64,000 nt of DNA from Pseudorasbora parva (lineage: Eukaryota; Chordata; Actinopteri; Cypriniformes; Gobionidae): assembly GCF_024679245.1 (NCBI RefSeq), contig NC_090179.1, forward strand, positions 7,689,327-7,753,326, given 5' to 3'. Below the pieces are notes generated by a model. The model was given only the letters and a program-made list of their open reading frames with translations, was not told the DNA's origin and did no database searches. Shown piece by piece: positions 24,987-38,660 of the stretch (position 1 is its first letter; each line of letters opens with the position of its first letter). A program made the position numbers and the translations under genes.

Positions 24987-25505
24987 AACTTTGCTGGCCG
25001 CTCAAGGCATATGTACACCTCAGGTCCCAGCAAGCTCTCACCAAGGTGGTAAGGCCCAGCAAACTATCTCGACACTGTATACCTTATTGCACACACTGAT
25101 ATATGCAACAGCTCAATCATTTTAGGGAAAGGGTATGTTAAAGCTTCATTGTTCACATATGGCCTAATTCCACCATGATATCATAGAGCATCTGCTGAAA
25201 GAAGGGTGTTGTCAGACTTATCGATGGTACCAGTGTACAAGCACTGAAGAAGGCGTGGCCTCTACATTTTCGTGAGAAAAAAAGTGGGCAGAAAGACGAA
25301 ACATCATTTGATGTCTTTGTCAAGGGAGTATAAACTCGATGTAACTGGACACGATATGCAGCAGGAGGAGTTGATCCTATGGAGATCTTGAGGCAGTGAA
25401 GAACTTGACAGAATTTTCCTGATTTGGAAGAGAACACAAACGAAAATAAAGAGTGGCAGGAGGGGATGCTTTTAGACCTGTGAAGCAGGCCTTGATCACA
25501 GCTGC

Positions 25506-25612
25506 ATAAATATGGAGCGCTTCACGGATTTGCGTGTCATCCTTTCGCTGTGGCCATTCTAATCTTCTCTGTATAGATCCAATTTTAGTATATGTGCTGC
25601 CTTAGCAAGCAC
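25506..25612 (-). ncRNA. U6: U6 snRNA-like gene, copy 41 (triad mutant)
   Basis: C55A (AGC to AGA), C62A, T64A, G38T. Confidence 0.78.
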
Positions 25613-26131
25613 AAGTTTGCTGGCCGCTCAAGGCATATGTACACCTCAGGTCCCAGCAAGCTCTCACCAAGGTGGTAAGGCCCAGCAAACTATCTCGACA
25701 CTGTATACCTTATTGCACACACTGATATATGCAACAGCTCAATCATTTTAGGGAAAGGGTATGTTAAAGCTTCATTGTTCATATATGGCCTAATTCCACC
25801 ATGATATCATAGAGCATCTGCTGAAAGAAGGGTGTTGTCAGACTTATCGATGGTACCAGTGTACAAGCACTGAAGAAGGCGTGGCCTCTACGTTTTCGTG
25901 AGAAAAAAAGTTGGCAGAAAGACGAAACATCCTTTGATGTCTTTGTCAAGGGAGTATAAACTCGATGTAACTGGACACGATATGCAGCAGGAGGAGTTGA
26001 TCCTATGGAGATCTTGAGGCAGTGAAGGACTTGACAGAATTTTCCTGATTTGGAAGAGAACACAAACGAAAATAAAGAGTGGCAGGAGGGGATGCTTTTA
26101 GACCTGTGAAGCAGGCCTTGATCACAGCTGC

Positions 26132-26238
26132 ATAAATATGGAGCGCTTCACGGATTTGCGTGTCATCCTTTCGCAGGGGCCATGCTAATCTTCTCTGTAT
26201 CAATCCAATTTTAGTATATGTGCTGCCTTAGCAAGCAC
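26132..26238 (-). ncRNA. U6: U6 snRNA-like gene, copy 42
   Basis: C37T; heads the second 9-monomer block. Confidence 0.84.
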
Positions 26239-26758
26239 AACTTTGCTGGCCGCTCAAGGCATATGTACACCTCAAGTCCCAGCAAGCTCTCACCAAGGTG
26301 GTAAGGCCCAGCAAACTATCTCGACACTGTATACCTTATTGCACACACTGATATATGCAACAGCTCAATCATTTTAGGGAAAGGGTATGTTAAAGCTTCA
26401 TTGTTCACATATGGCCTAATTCCACCATGATATCATAGAGCATCTGCTGAAAGAAGGGTGTTGTCAGACTTATCGATGGTACCAGTGTACAAGCACTGAA
26501 GAAGGCGTGGCCTCTACGTTTTCGTGAGAAAAAAAAGTGGGCAGAAAGACGAAACATCCTTTGATGTCTTTGTCAAGGGAGTATAAACTCGATGTAACTG
26601 GACACGATATGCAGCAGGAGGAGTTGATCCTATGGAGATCTTGAGGCAGTGAAGAACTTGACAGAATTTTCCTGATTTGGAAGAGAACACAAACGAAAAT
26701 AAAGAGTGGCAGGAGGGGATGCTTTTAGACCTGTGAAGCAGGCCTTGATCACAGCTGC

Positions 26759-26865
26759 ATAAATATGGAGCGCTTCACGGATTTGCGTGTCATCCTTTCG
26801 CAGGGGCCATGCTAATCTTCTCTGTATCGATCCAATTTTAGTATATGTGCTGCCTTAGCAAGCAC
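26759..26865 (-). ncRNA. U6: U6 snRNA-like gene, copy 43
   Basis: No difference from copy 1 in the RNA; degenerate TATA. Confidence 0.86.
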
Positions 26866-27384
26866 AACTTTGCTGGCCGCTCAAGGCATATGTACACCTC
26901 AGGTCCCAGCAAGCTCTCACCAAGGTGGTAAGGCCCAGCAAACTATCTCGCCACTGTATACCTTATTGCACACACTGATATATGCAACAGCTCAATCATT
27001 TTAGGGAAAGGGTATGTTAAAGCTTCATTGTTCACATATGGCCTAATTCCACCATGATATCATAGAGCATCTGCTGAAAGAAGGGTGTTGTCAGACTTAT
27101 CGATGGTACCAGTGTACAAGCACTGAAGAAGGCGTGGCCTCTACGTTTTCGTGAGAAAAAAAGTGGGCAGAAAGACGAAACATCATTTGATGTCTTTGTC
27201 AAGGGAGTATAAACTCGATGTAACTGGACACGATATGCAGCAGGAGGAGTTGATCCTATGGAGATCTTGAGGCAGTGAAGAACTTGACAGAATTTTCCTG
27301 ATTTGGAAGAGAACACAAACGAAAATAAAGAGTGGCAGGAGGGGATGCTTTTAGACCTGTGAAGCAGGCCTTGATCACAGCTGC

Positions 27385-27492
27385 ATAAATATGGAGCGCT
27401 TCACGGATTTGCGTGTCATCCTTTTCGCAGGGGCCATGCTAATCTTCTCTGTATCGATCCAATTTTAGTATATGTGCTGCCTTAGCAAGCAC
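27385..27492 (-). ncRNA. U6: U6 snRNA-like gene, copy 44 (extra A)
   Basis: One extra A in the nt 68-70 run, as in copy 35. Confidence 0.83.
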
Positions 27493-28012
27493 AACTTTGC
27501 TGGCCACTCAAGGCATATGTACACCTCAGGTCCCAGCAAGCTCTCACCAAGGTGGTAAGGCCCAGCAAACTATCTCGCCACTGTATACCTTATTGCACAC
27601 ACTGATATATGCAACAGCTCAATCATTTTAGGGAAAGGGTATGTTAAAGCTTCATTGTTCACATATGGCCTAATTCCACCATGATATCATAGAGCATCTG
27701 CTGAAAGAAGGGTGTTGTCAGACTTATCGATGGTACCAGTGTACAAGCACTGAAGAAGGCGTGGCCTCTACGTTTTCGTGAGAAAAAAAAGTGGGCAGAA
27801 AGACGAAACATCATTTGATGTCTTTGTCAAGGGAGTATAAACTCGATGTAACTGGACACGATATGCAGCAGGAGGAGTTGATCCTATGGAGATCTTGAGG
27901 CAGTGAAGAACTTGACAGAATTTTCCTGATTTGGAAGAGAACACAAACGAAAATAAAGAGTGGCAGGAGGGGATGCTTTTAGACCTGTGAAGCAGGCCTT
28001 GATCACAGCTGC

Positions 28013-28119
28013 ATAAATATGGAGCGCTTCACGGATTTGCGTGTCATCCTTTCGCAGGGGCCATGCTAATCTTCTCTGTATCGATCCAATTTTAGTATAT
28101 GTGCTGCCTTAGCAAGCAC
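28013..28119 (-). ncRNA. U6: U6 snRNA-like gene, copy 45
   Basis: No difference from copy 1; clean TATATAT promoter. Confidence 0.88.
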
Positions 28120-28638
28120 AAGTTTGCTGGCCGCTCAAGGCATATATACCCCTCAGGTCCCAATAAGCTCTCACCAAGGTGGTAAGGCCCAGCAAACTAT
28201 CTCGCCACTATATACCTTATTTCACACACTGATATATGCAACAGCTCAATAATTTTAGGGAAAGGGTATGTTAAAGCTTCATTGTTCACATATGGCCTAA
28301 TTCCAACATGATATCATAGAGCATCTGCTGAAAGAAGGGTGTTGTCAGACTTATCGATGGTACCAGTGTACAAGCACTGAAGAAGGCGTGGCCTCTACGT
28401 TTTCGTGAGAAAAAAAGTTGGCAGAAAGACGAAACATCCTTTGATGTCTTTGTCAAGGGAGTATAAACTCGATGTAACTGGACACGATATGCAGCAGGAG
28501 GAGTTGATCCTATGGAGATCTTGAGGCAGTGAAGGACTTGACAGAATTTTCCTGCTTTGGAAGAGAACACAAACGAAAATAAAGAGTGGCAGGAGGGGAT
28601 GCTTTTAGACCTGTGAAGCAGGCCTTGATCACAGCTGC

Positions 28639-28745
28639 ATAAATATGGAGCGCTTCACGGATTTGCGTGTCATCCTTTCGCAGGGGCCATGCTAATCTTC
28701 TCTGTATCGATCCAATTTTAGTATAAGTGCTGCCTTAGCAAGCAC
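28639..28745 (-). ncRNA. U6: U6 snRNA-like gene, copy 46
   Basis: A20T, as in copy 37. Confidence 0.84.
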
Positions 28746-29264
28746 AACTTTGCTGGCCGCTCAAGGCATATGTACACCTCAGGTCCCAGCAAGCTCTCAC
28801 CAAGGTGGTAAGGCCCAGCAAACTATCTCGACACTGTATACCTTATTGCACACACTGATATATGCAACAGCTCAATCATTTTAGGGAAAGGGTATGTTAA
28901 AGCTTCATTGTTCACATATGGCCTAATTCCACCATGATATCATAGAGCATCTGCTGAAAGAAGGGTGTTGTCAGACTTATCGATGGTACCAGTGTACAAG
29001 CACTGAAGAAGGCGTGGCCTCTACGTTTTCGTGAGAAAAAAAGTGGGCAGAAAGACGAAACATCATTTGATGTCTTTGTCAAGGGAGTATAAACTCGATG
29101 TAACTGGACACGATATGCAGCAGGAGGAGTTGATCCTATGGAGATCTTGAGGCAGTGAAGAACTTGACAGAATTTTCCTGATTTGGAAGAGAACACAAAC
29201 GAAAATAAAGAGTGGCAGGAGGGGATGCTTTTAGACCTGTGAAGCAGGCCTTGATCACAGCTGC

Positions 29265-29371
29265 ATAAATATGGAGCGCTTCACGGATTTGCGTGTCATC
29301 CTTTCGCAGGGGCCATGCTAATCTTCTCTGTATCGATCCAATTTTAGTATATGTGCTGCCTTAGCAAGCAC
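29265..29371 (-). ncRNA. U6: U6 snRNA-like gene, copy 47
   Basis: No difference from copy 1 in the RNA; degenerate TATA. Confidence 0.86.
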
Positions 29372-29890
29372 AACTTTGCTGGCCGCTCAAGGCATATGTA
29401 CACCTCAGGTCCCAGCAAGCTCTCACCAAGGTGGTAAGGCCCAGCAAACTATCTCGCCACTGTATACCTTATTGCACACACTGATATATGCAACAGCTCA
29501 ATCATTTTAGGGAAAGGGTATGTTAAAGCTTCATTGTTCACATATGGCCTAATTCCACCATGATATCATAGAGCATCTGCTGAAAGAAGGGTGTTGTCAG
29601 ACTTATCGATGGTACCAGTGTACAAGCACTGAAGAAGGCGTGGCCTCTACGTTTTCGTGAGAAAAAAAGTGGGCAGAAAGACGAAACATCATTTGATGTC
29701 TTTGTCAAGGGAGTATAAACTCGATGTAACTGGACACGATATGCAGCAGGAGGAGTTGATCCTATGGAGATCTTGAGGCAGTGAAGAACTTGACAGAATT
29801 TTCCTGATTTGGAAGAGAACACAAACGAAAATAAAGAGTGGCAGGAGGGGATGCTTTTAGACCTGTGAAGCAGGCCTTGATCACAGCTGC

Positions 29891-29997
29891 ATAAATATGG
29901 AGCGCTTCACGGATTTGCGTGTCATCCTTTCGCAGGGGCCATGCTAATCTTCTCTGTATCGATCCAATTTTAGTATATGTGCTGCCTTAGCAAGCAC
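29891..29997 (-). ncRNA. U6: U6 snRNA-like gene, copy 48
   Basis: No difference from copy 1; clean TATATAT promoter. Confidence 0.88.
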
Positions 29998-30516
29998 AAG
30001 TTTGCTGGCCGCTCAAGGCATATATACCCCTCAGGTCCCAATAAGCTCTCACCAAGGTGGTAAGGCCCAGCAAACTATCTCGCCACTATATACCTTATTG
30101 CACACACTGATATATGCAACAGCTCAATAATTTTAGGGAAAGGGTATGTTAAAGCTTCATTGTTCACATATGGCCTAATTCCAACATGATATCATAGAGC
30201 ATCTGCTGAAAGAAGGGTGTTGTCAGACTTATCGATGGTACCAGTGTACAAGCACTGAAGAAGGCGTGGCCTCTACGTTTTCGTGAGAAAAAAAGTTGGC
30301 AGAAAGACGAAACATCCTTTGATGTCTTTGTCAAGGGAGTATAAACTCGATGTAACTGGACACGATATGCAGCAGGAGGAGTTGATCCTATGGAGATCTT
30401 GAGGCAGTGAAGGACTTGACAGAATTTTCCTGCTTTGGAAGAGAACACAAACGAAAATAAAGAGTGGCAGGAGGGGATGCTTTTAGACCTGGGAAGCAGG
30501 CCTTGATCACAGCTGC

Positions 30517-30623
30517 ATAAATATGGAGCGCTTCACGGATTTGCGTGTCATCCTTTCGCAGGGGCCATGCTAATCTTCTCTGTATCGATCCAATTTTAGT
30601 ATATGTGCTGCCTTAGCAAGCAC
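30517..30623 (-). ncRNA. U6: U6 snRNA-like gene, copy 49
   Basis: RNA like copy 1; shares the rare spacer G with copy 31, 18 monomers away. Confidence 0.86.
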
Positions 30624-31142
30624 AACTTTGCTGGCCGCTCAAGGCATATGTACACCTCAGGTCCCAGCAAGCTCTCACCAAGGTGGTAAGGCCCAGCAAA
30701 CTATCTCGACACTGTATACCTTATTGCACACACTGATATATGCAACAGCTCAATCATTTTAGGGAAAGGGTATGTTAAAGCTTCATTGTTCACATATGGC
30801 CTAATTCCACCATGATATCATAGAGCATCTGCTGAAAGAAGGGTGTTGTCAGACTTATCGATGGTACCAGTGTACAAGCACTGAAGAAGGCGTGGCCTCT
30901 ACATTTTCGTGAGAAAAAAAGTGGGCAGAAAGACGAAACATCATTTGATGTCTTTGTCAAGGGAGTATAAACTCGATGTAACTGGACACGATATGCAGCA
31001 GGAGGAGTTGATCCTATGGAGATCTTGAGGCAGTGAAGAACTTGACAGAATTTTCCTGATTTGGAAGAGAACACAAACGAAAATAAAGAGTGGCAGGAGG
31101 GGATGCTTTTAGACCTGTGAAGCAGGCCTTGATCACAGCTGC

Positions 31143-31249
31143 ATAAATATGGAGCGCTTCACGGATTTGCGTGTCATCCTTTCGCTGTGGCCATTCTAAT
31201 CTTCTCTGTATAGATCCAATTTTAGTATATGTGCTGCCTTAGCAAGCAC
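31143..31249 (-). ncRNA. U6: U6 snRNA-like gene, copy 50 (triad mutant)
   Basis: C55A (AGC to AGA), C62A, T64A, G38T. Last triad mutant; none occurs in copies 51-66. Confidence 0.78.
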
Positions 31250-31768
31250 AAGTTTGCTGGCCGCTCAAGGCATATGTACACCTCAGGTCCCAGCAAGCTC
31301 TCACCAAGGTGGTAAGGCCCAGCAAACTATCTCGACACTGTATACCTTATTGCACACACTGATATATGCAACAGCTCAATCATTTTAGGGAAAGGGTATG
31401 TTAAAGCTTCATTGTTCATATATGGCCTAATTCCACCATGATATCATAGAGCATCTGCTGAAAGAAGGGTGTTGTCAGACTTATCGATGGTACCAGTGTA
31501 CAAGCACTGAAGAAGGCGTGGCCTCTACGTTTTCGTGAGAAAAAAAGTTGGCAGAAAGACGAAACATCCTTTGATGTCTTTGTCAAGGGAGTATAAACTC
31601 GATGTAACTGGACACGATATGCAGCAGGAGGAGTTGATCCTATGGAGATCTTGAGGCAGTGAAGGACTTGACAGAATTTTCCTGATTTGGAAGAGAACAC
31701 AAACGAAAATAAAGAGTGGCAGGAGGGGATGCTTTTAGACCTGTGAAGCAGGCCTTGATCACAGCTGC

Positions 31769-31875
31769 ATAAATATGGAGCGCTTCACGGATTTGCGTGT
31801 CATCCTTTCGCAGGGGCCATGCTAATCTTCTCTGTATCAATCCAATTTTAGTATATGTGCTGCCTTAGCAAGCAC
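31769..31875 (-). ncRNA. U6: U6 snRNA-like gene, copy 51
   Basis: C37T; heads a 5-monomer block. Confidence 0.84.
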
Positions 31876-32395
31876 AACTTTGCTGGCCGCTCAAGGCATA
31901 TGTACACCTCAAGTCCCAGCAAGCTCTCACCAAGGTGGTAAGGCCCAGCAAACTATCTCGACACTGTATACCTTATTGCACACACTGATATATGCAACAG
32001 CTCAATCATTTTAGGGAAAGGGTATGTTAAAGCTTCATTGTTCACATATGGCCTAATTCCACCATGATATCATAGAGCATCTGCTGAAAGAAGGGTGTTG
32101 TCAGACTTATCGATGGTACCAGTGTACAAGCACTGAAGAAGGCGTGGCCTCTACGTTTTCGTGAGAAAAAAAAGTGGGCAGAAAGACGAAACATCCTTTG
32201 ATGTCTTTGTCAAGGGAGTATAAACTCGATGTAACTGGACACGATATGCAGCAGGAGGAGTTGATCCTATGGAGATCTTGAGGCAGTGAAGAACTTGACA
32301 GAATTTTCCTGATTTGGAAGAGAACACAAACGAAAATAAAGAGTGGCAGGAGGGGATGCTTTTAGACCTGTGAAGCAGGCCTTGATCACAGCTGC

Positions 32396-32502
32396 ATAAA
32401 TATGGAGCGCTTCACGGATTTGCGTGTCATCCTTTCGCAGGGGCCATGCTAATCTTCTCTGTATCGATCCAATTTTAGTATATGTGCTGCCTTAGCAAGC
32501 AC
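32396..32502 (-). ncRNA. U6: U6 snRNA-like gene, copy 52
   Basis: No difference from copy 1 in the RNA; degenerate TATA. Confidence 0.86.
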
Positions 32503-33022
32503 AACTTTGCTGGCCACTCAAGGCATATGTACACCTCAGGTCCCAGCAAGCTCTCACCAAGGTGGTAAGGCCCAGCAAACTATCTCGCCACTGTATACCT
32601 TATTGCACACACTGATATATGCAACAGCTCAATCATTTTAGGGAAAGGGTATGTTAAAGCTTCATTGTTCACATATGGCCTAATTCCACCATGATATCAT
32701 AGAGCATCTGCTGAAAGAAGGGTGTTGTCAGACTTATCGATGGTACCAGTGTACAAGCACTGAAGAAGGCGTGGCCTCTACGTTTTCGTGAGAAAAAAAA
32801 GTGGGCAGAAAGACGAAACATCATTTGATGTCTTTGTCAAGGGAGTATAAACTCGATGTAACTGGACACGATATGCAGCAGGAGGAGTTGATCCTATGGA
32901 GATCTTGAGGCAGTGAAGAACTTGACAGAATTTTCCTGATTTGGAAGAGAACACAAACGAAAATAAAGAGTGGCAGGAGGGGATGCTTTTAGACCTGTGA
33001 AGCAGGCCTTGATCACAGCTGC

Positions 33023-33129
33023 ATAAATATGGAGCGCTTCACGGATTTGCGTGTCATCCTTTCGCAGGGGCCATGCTAATCTTCTCTGTATCGATCCAAT
33101 TTTAGTATATGTGCTGCCTTAGCAAGCAC
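33023..33129 (-). ncRNA. U6: U6 snRNA-like gene, copy 53
   Basis: No difference from copy 1; clean TATATAT promoter. Confidence 0.88.
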
Positions 33130-33648
33130 AAGTTTGCTGGCCGCTCAAGGCATATATACCCCTCAGGTCCCAATAAGCTCTCACCAAGGTGGTAAGGCCC
33201 AGCAAACTATCTCGCCACTATATACCTTATTGCACACACTGATATATGCAACAGCTCAATAATTTTAGGGAAAGGGTATGTTAAAGCTTCATTGTTCACA
33301 TATGGCCTAATTCCAACATGATATCATAGAGCATCTGCTGAAAGAAGGGTGTTGTCAGACTTATCGATGGTACCAGTGTACAAGCACTGAAGAAGGCGTG
33401 GCCTCTACGTTTTCGTGAGAAAAAAAGTTGGCAGAAAGACGAAACATCCTTTGATGTCTTTGTCAAGGGAGTATAAACTCGATGTAACTGGACACGATAT
33501 GCAGCAGGAGGAGTTGATCCTATGGAGATCTTGAGGCAGTGAAGGACTTGACAGAATTTTCCTGCTTTGGAAGAGAACACAAACGAAAATAAAGAGTGGC
33601 AGGAGGGGATGCTTTTAGACCTGTGAAGCAGGCCTTGATCACAGCTGC

Positions 33649-33755
33649 ATAAATATGGAGCGCTTCACGGATTTGCGTGTCATCCTTTCGCAGGGGCCAT
33701 GCTAATCTTCTCTGTATCGATCCAATTTTAGTATAAGTGCTGCCTTAGCAAGCAC
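33649..33755 (-). ncRNA. U6: U6 snRNA-like gene, copy 54
   Basis: A20T, as in copies 37 and 46. Confidence 0.84.
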
Positions 33756-34274
33756 AACTTTGCTGGCCGCTCAAGGCATATGTACACCTCAGGTCCCAGC
33801 AAGCTCTCACCAAGGTGGTAAGGCCCAGCAAACTATCTCGACACTGTATACCTTATTGCACACACTGATATATGCAACAGCTCAATCATTTTAGGGAAAG
33901 GGTATGTTAAAGCTTCATTGTTCACATATGGCCTAATTCCACCATGATATCATAGAGCATCTGCTGAAAGAAGGGTGTTGTCAGACTTATCGATGGTACC
34001 AGTGTACAAGCACTGAAGAAGGCGTGGCCTCTACGTTTTCGTGAGAAAAAAAGTGGGCAGAAAGACGAAACATCATTTGATGTCTTTGTCAAGGGAGTAT
34101 AAACTCGATGTAACTGGACACGATATGCAGCAGGAGGAGTTGATCCTATGGAGATCTTGAGGCAGTGAAGAACTTGACAGAATTTTCCTGATTTGGAAGA
34201 GAACACAAACGAAAATAAAGAGTGGCAGGAGGGGATGCTTTTAGACCTGTGAAGCAGGCCTTGATCACAGCTGC

Positions 34275-34381
34275 ATAAATATGGAGCGCTTCACGGATTT
34301 GCGTGTCATCCTTTCGCAGGGGCCATGCTAATCTTCTCTGTATCGATCCAATTTTAGTATATGTGCTGCCTTAGCAAGCAC
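34275..34381 (-). ncRNA. U6: U6 snRNA-like gene, copy 55
   Basis: No difference from copy 1 in the RNA; degenerate TATA. Confidence 0.86.
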
Positions 34382-34900
34382 AACTTTGCTGGCCACTCAA
34401 GGCATATGTACACCTCAGGTCCCAGCAAGCTCTCACCAAGGTGGTAAGGCCCAGCAAACTATCTCGCCACTGTATACCTTATTGCACACACTGATATATG
34501 CAACAGCTCAATCATTTTAGGGAAAGGGTATGTTAAAGCTTCATTGTTCACATATGGCCTAATTCCACCATGATATCATAGAGCATCTGCTGAAAGAAGG
34601 GTGTTGTCAGACTTATCGATGGTACCAGTGTACAAGCACTGAAGAAGGCGTGGCCTCTACGTTTTCGTGAGAAAAAAAGTTGGCAGAAAGACGAAACATC
34701 CTTTGATGTCTTTGTCAAGGGAGTATAAACTCGATGTAACTGGACACGATATGCAGCAGGAGGAGTTGATCCTATGGAGATCTTGAGGCAGTGAAGGACT
34801 TGACAGAATTTTCCTGATTTGGAAGAGAACACAAACGAAAATAAAGAGTGGCAGGAGGGGATGCTTTTAGACCTGTGAAGCAGGCCTTGATCACAGCTGC

Positions 34901-35007
34901 ATAAATATGGAGCGCTTCACGGATTTGCGTGTCATCCTTTCGCAGGGGCCATGCTAATCTTCTCTGTATCAATCCAATTTTAGTATATGTGCTGCCTTAG
35001 CAAGCAC
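34901..35007 (-). ncRNA. U6: U6 snRNA-like gene, copy 56
   Basis: C37T; heads a 7-monomer block. Confidence 0.84.
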
Positions 35008-35527
35008 AACTTTGCTGGCCGCTCAAGGCATATGTACACCTCAAGTCCCAGCAAGCTCTCACCAAGGTGGTAAGGCCCAGCAAACTATCTCGACACTGTA
35101 TACCTTATTGCACACACTGATATATGCAACAGCTCAATCATTTTAGGGAAAGGGTATGTTAAAGCTTCATTGTTCACATATGGCCTAATTCCACCATGAT
35201 ATCATAGAGCATCTGCTGAAAGAAGGGTGTTGTCAGACTTATCGATGGTACCAGTGTACAAGCACTGAAGAAGGCGTGGCCTCTACGTTTTCGTGAGAAA
35301 AAAAAGTGGGCAGAAAGACGAAACATCCTTTGATGTCTTTGTCAAGGGAGTATAAACTCGATGTAACTGGACACGATATGCAGCAGGAGGAGTTGATCCT
35401 ATGGAGATCTTGAGGCAGTGAAGAACTTGACAGAATTTTCCTGATTTGGAAGAGAACACAAACGAAAATAAAGAGTGGCAGGAGGGGATGCTTTTAGACC
35501 TGTGAAGCAGGCCTTGATCACAGCTGC

Positions 35528-35634
35528 ATAAATATGGAGCGCTTCACGGATTTGCGTGTCATCCTTTCGCAGGGGCCATGCTAATCTTCTCTGTATCGAT
35601 CCAATTTTAGTATATGTGCTGCCTTAGCAAGCAC
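35528..35634 (-). ncRNA. U6: U6 snRNA-like gene, copy 57
   Basis: No difference from copy 1 in the RNA; degenerate TATA. Confidence 0.86.
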
Positions 35635-36154
35635 AACTTTGCTGGCCGCTCAAGGCATATGTACACCTCAGGTCCCAGCAAGCTCTCACCAAGGTGGTAA
35701 GGCCCAGCAAACTATCTCGCCACTGTATACCTTATTGCACACACTGATATATGCAACAGCTCAATCATTTTAGGGAAAGGGTATGTTAAAGCTTCATTGT
35801 TCACATATGGCCTAATTCCACCATGATATCATAGAGCATCTGCTGAAAGAAGGGTGTTGTCAGACTTATCGATGGTACCAGTGTACAAGCACTGAAGAAG
35901 GCGTGGCCTCTACGTTTTCGTGAGAAAAAAAAGTGGGCAGAAAGACGAAACATCCTTTGATGTCTTTGTCAAGGGAGTATAAACTCGATGTAACTGGACA
36001 CGATATGCAGCAGGAGGAGTTGATCCTATGGAGATCTTGAGGCAGTGAAGAACTTGACAGAATTTTCCTGATTTGGAAGAGAACACAAACGAAAATAAAG
36101 AGTGGCAGGAGGGGATGCTTTTAGACCTGTGAAGCAGGCCTTGATCACAGCTGC

Positions 36155-36261
36155 ATAAATATGGAGCGCTTCACGGATTTGCGTGTCATCCTTTCGCAGG
36201 GGCCATGCTAATCTTCTCTGTATCGATCCAATTTTAGTATATGTGCTGCCTTAGCAAGCAC
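36155..36261 (-). ncRNA. U6: U6 snRNA-like gene, copy 58
   Basis: No difference from copy 1 in the RNA; degenerate TATA. Confidence 0.86.
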
Positions 36262-36780
36262 AACTTTGCTGGCCGCTCAAGGCATATGTACACCTCAGGT
36301 CCCAGCAAGCTCTCACCAAGGTGGTAAGGCCCAGCAAACTATCTCGCCACTGTATACCTTATTGCACACACTGATATATGCAACAGCTCAATCATTTTAG
36401 GGAAAGGGTATGTTAAAGCTTCATTGTTCACATATGGCCTAATTCCACCATGATATCATAGAGCATCTGCTGAAAGAAGGGTGTTGTCAGACTTATCGAT
36501 GGTACCAGTGTACAAGCACTGAAGAAGGCGTGGCCTCTACGTTTTCGTGAGAAAAAAAGTGGGCAGAAAGACGAAACATCATTTGATGTCTTTGTCAAGG
36601 GAGTATAAACTCGATGTAACTGGACACGATATGCAGCAGGAGGAGTTGATCCTATGGAGATCTTGAGGCAGTGAAGAACTTGACAGAATTTTCCTGATTT
36701 GGAAGAGAACACAAACGAAAATAAAGAGTGGCAGGAGGGGATGCTTTTAGACCTGTGAAGCAGGCCTTGATCACAGCTGC

Positions 36781-36888
36781 ATAAATATGGAGCGCTTCAC
36801 GGATTTGCGTGTCATCCTTTTCGCAGGGGCCATGCTAATCTTCTCTGTATCGATCCAATTTTAGTATATGTGCTGCCTTAGCAAGCAC
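36781..36888 (-). ncRNA. U6: U6 snRNA-like gene, copy 59 (extra A)
   Basis: One extra A in the nt 68-70 run. Confidence 0.83.
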
Positions 36889-37408
36889 AACTTTACTGGC
36901 CACTCAAGGCATATGTACACCTCAGGTCCCAGCAAGCTCTCACCAAGGTGGTAAGGCCCAGCAAACTATCTCGCCACTGTATACCTTATTGCACACACTG
37001 ATATATGCAACAGCTCAATCATTTTAGGGAAAGGGTATGTTAAAGCTTCATTGTTCACATATGGCCTAATTCCACCATGATATCATAGAGCATCTGCTGA
37101 AAGAAGGGTGTTGTCAGACTTATCGATGGTACCAGTGTACAAGCACTGAAGAAGGCGTGGCCTCTACGTTTTCGTGAGAAAAAAAAGTGGGCAGAAAGAC
37201 GAAACATCATTTGATGTCTTTGTCAAGGGAGTATAAACTCGATGTAACTGGACACGATATGCAGCAGGAGGAGTTGATCCTATGGAGATCTTGAGGCAGT
37301 GAAGAACTTGACAGAATTTTCCTGATTTGGAAGAGAACACAAACGAAAATAAAGAGTGGCAGGAGGGGATGCTTTTAGACCTGTGAAGCAGGCCTTGATC
37401 ACAGCTGC

Positions 37409-37515
37409 ATAAATATGGAGCGCTTCACGGATTTGCGTGTCATCCTTTCGCAGGGGCCATGCTAATCTTCTCTGTATCGATCCAATTTTAGTATATGTGC
37501 TGCCTTAGCAAGCAC
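37409..37515 (-). ncRNA. U6: U6 snRNA-like gene, copy 60
   Basis: No difference from copy 1; clean TATATAT promoter. Confidence 0.88.
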
Positions 37516-38034
37516 AAGTTTGCTGGCCGCTCAAGGCATATATACCCCTCAGGTCCCAATAAGCTCTCACCAAGGTGGTAAGGCCCAGCAAACTATCTCG
37601 CCACTATATACCTTATTGCACACACTGATATATGCAACAGCTCAATAATTTTAGGGAAAGGGTATGTTAAAGCTTCATTGTTCACATATGGCCTAATTCC
37701 AACATGATATCATAGAGCATCTGCTGAAAGAAGGGTGTTGTCAGACTTATCGATGGTACCAGTGTACAAGCACTGAAGAAGGCGTGGCCTCTACGTTTTC
37801 GTGAGAAAAAAAGTTGGCAGAAAGACGAAACATCCTTTGATGTCTTTGTCAAGGGAGTATAAACTCGATGTAACTGGACACGATATGCAGCAGGAGGAGT
37901 TGATCCTATGGAGATCTTGAGGCAGTGAAGGACTTGACAGAATTTTCCTGCTTTGGAAGAGAACACAAACGAAAATAAAGAGTGGCAGGAGGGGATGCTT
38001 TTAGACCTGTGAAGCAGGCCTTGATCACAGCTGC

Positions 38035-38141
38035 ATAAATATGGAGCGCTTCACGGATTTGCGTGTCATCCTTTCGCAGGGGCCATGCTAATCTTCTCTG
38101 TATCGATCCAATTTTAGTATATGTGCTGCCTTAGCAAGCAC
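38035..38141 (-). ncRNA. U6: U6 snRNA-like gene, copy 61
   Basis: No difference from copy 1 in the RNA; degenerate TATA. Confidence 0.86.
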
Positions 38142-38660
38142 AACTTTGCTGGCCGCTCAAGGCATATGTACACCTCAGGTCCCAGCAAGCTCTCACCAAG
38201 GTGGTAAGGCCCAGCAAACTATCTCGACACTGTATACCTTATTGCACACACTGATATATGCAACAGCTCAATCATTTTAGGGAAAGGGTATGTTAAAGCT
38301 TCATTGTTCACATATGGCCTAATTCCACCATGATATCATAGAGCATCTGCTGAAAGAAGGGTGTTGTCAGACTTATCGATGGTACCAGTGTACAAGCACT
38401 GAAGAAGGCGTGGCCTCTACGTTTTCGTGAGAAAAAAAGTGGGCAGAAAGACGAAACATCATTTGATGTCTTTGTCAAGGGAGTATAAACTCGATGTAAC
38501 TGGACACGATATGCAGCAGGAGGAGTTGATCCTATGGAGATCTTGAGGCAGTGAAGAACTTGACAGAATTTTCCTGATTTGGAAGAGAACACAAACGAAA
38601 ATAAAGAGTGGCAGGAGGGGATGCTTTTAGACCTGTGAAGCAGGCCTTGATCACAGCTGC

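Larger units (their letters stand above)
20366..31639 (-). repeat. Higher-order repeat: two successive 9-monomer blocks of 5,637 bp
   Basis: The monomer type with C37T in U6 recurs at U6 copies 28, 33, 42, 51, 56 and 63. The spacing is 3,131, 5,637, 5,637, 3,132 and 4,386 bp, that is 5, 9, 9, 5 and 7 monomers. Copies 33-41 and 42-50 begin with the same order: C37T, plain, extra-A, TATATAT promoter, A20T. They then diverge and both end in a C55A copy. Rare marks recur at matching places, for example a G replacing T in the spacer beside copies 31 and 49. This is the signature of recent unequal exchange or block duplication. Confidence 0.85.
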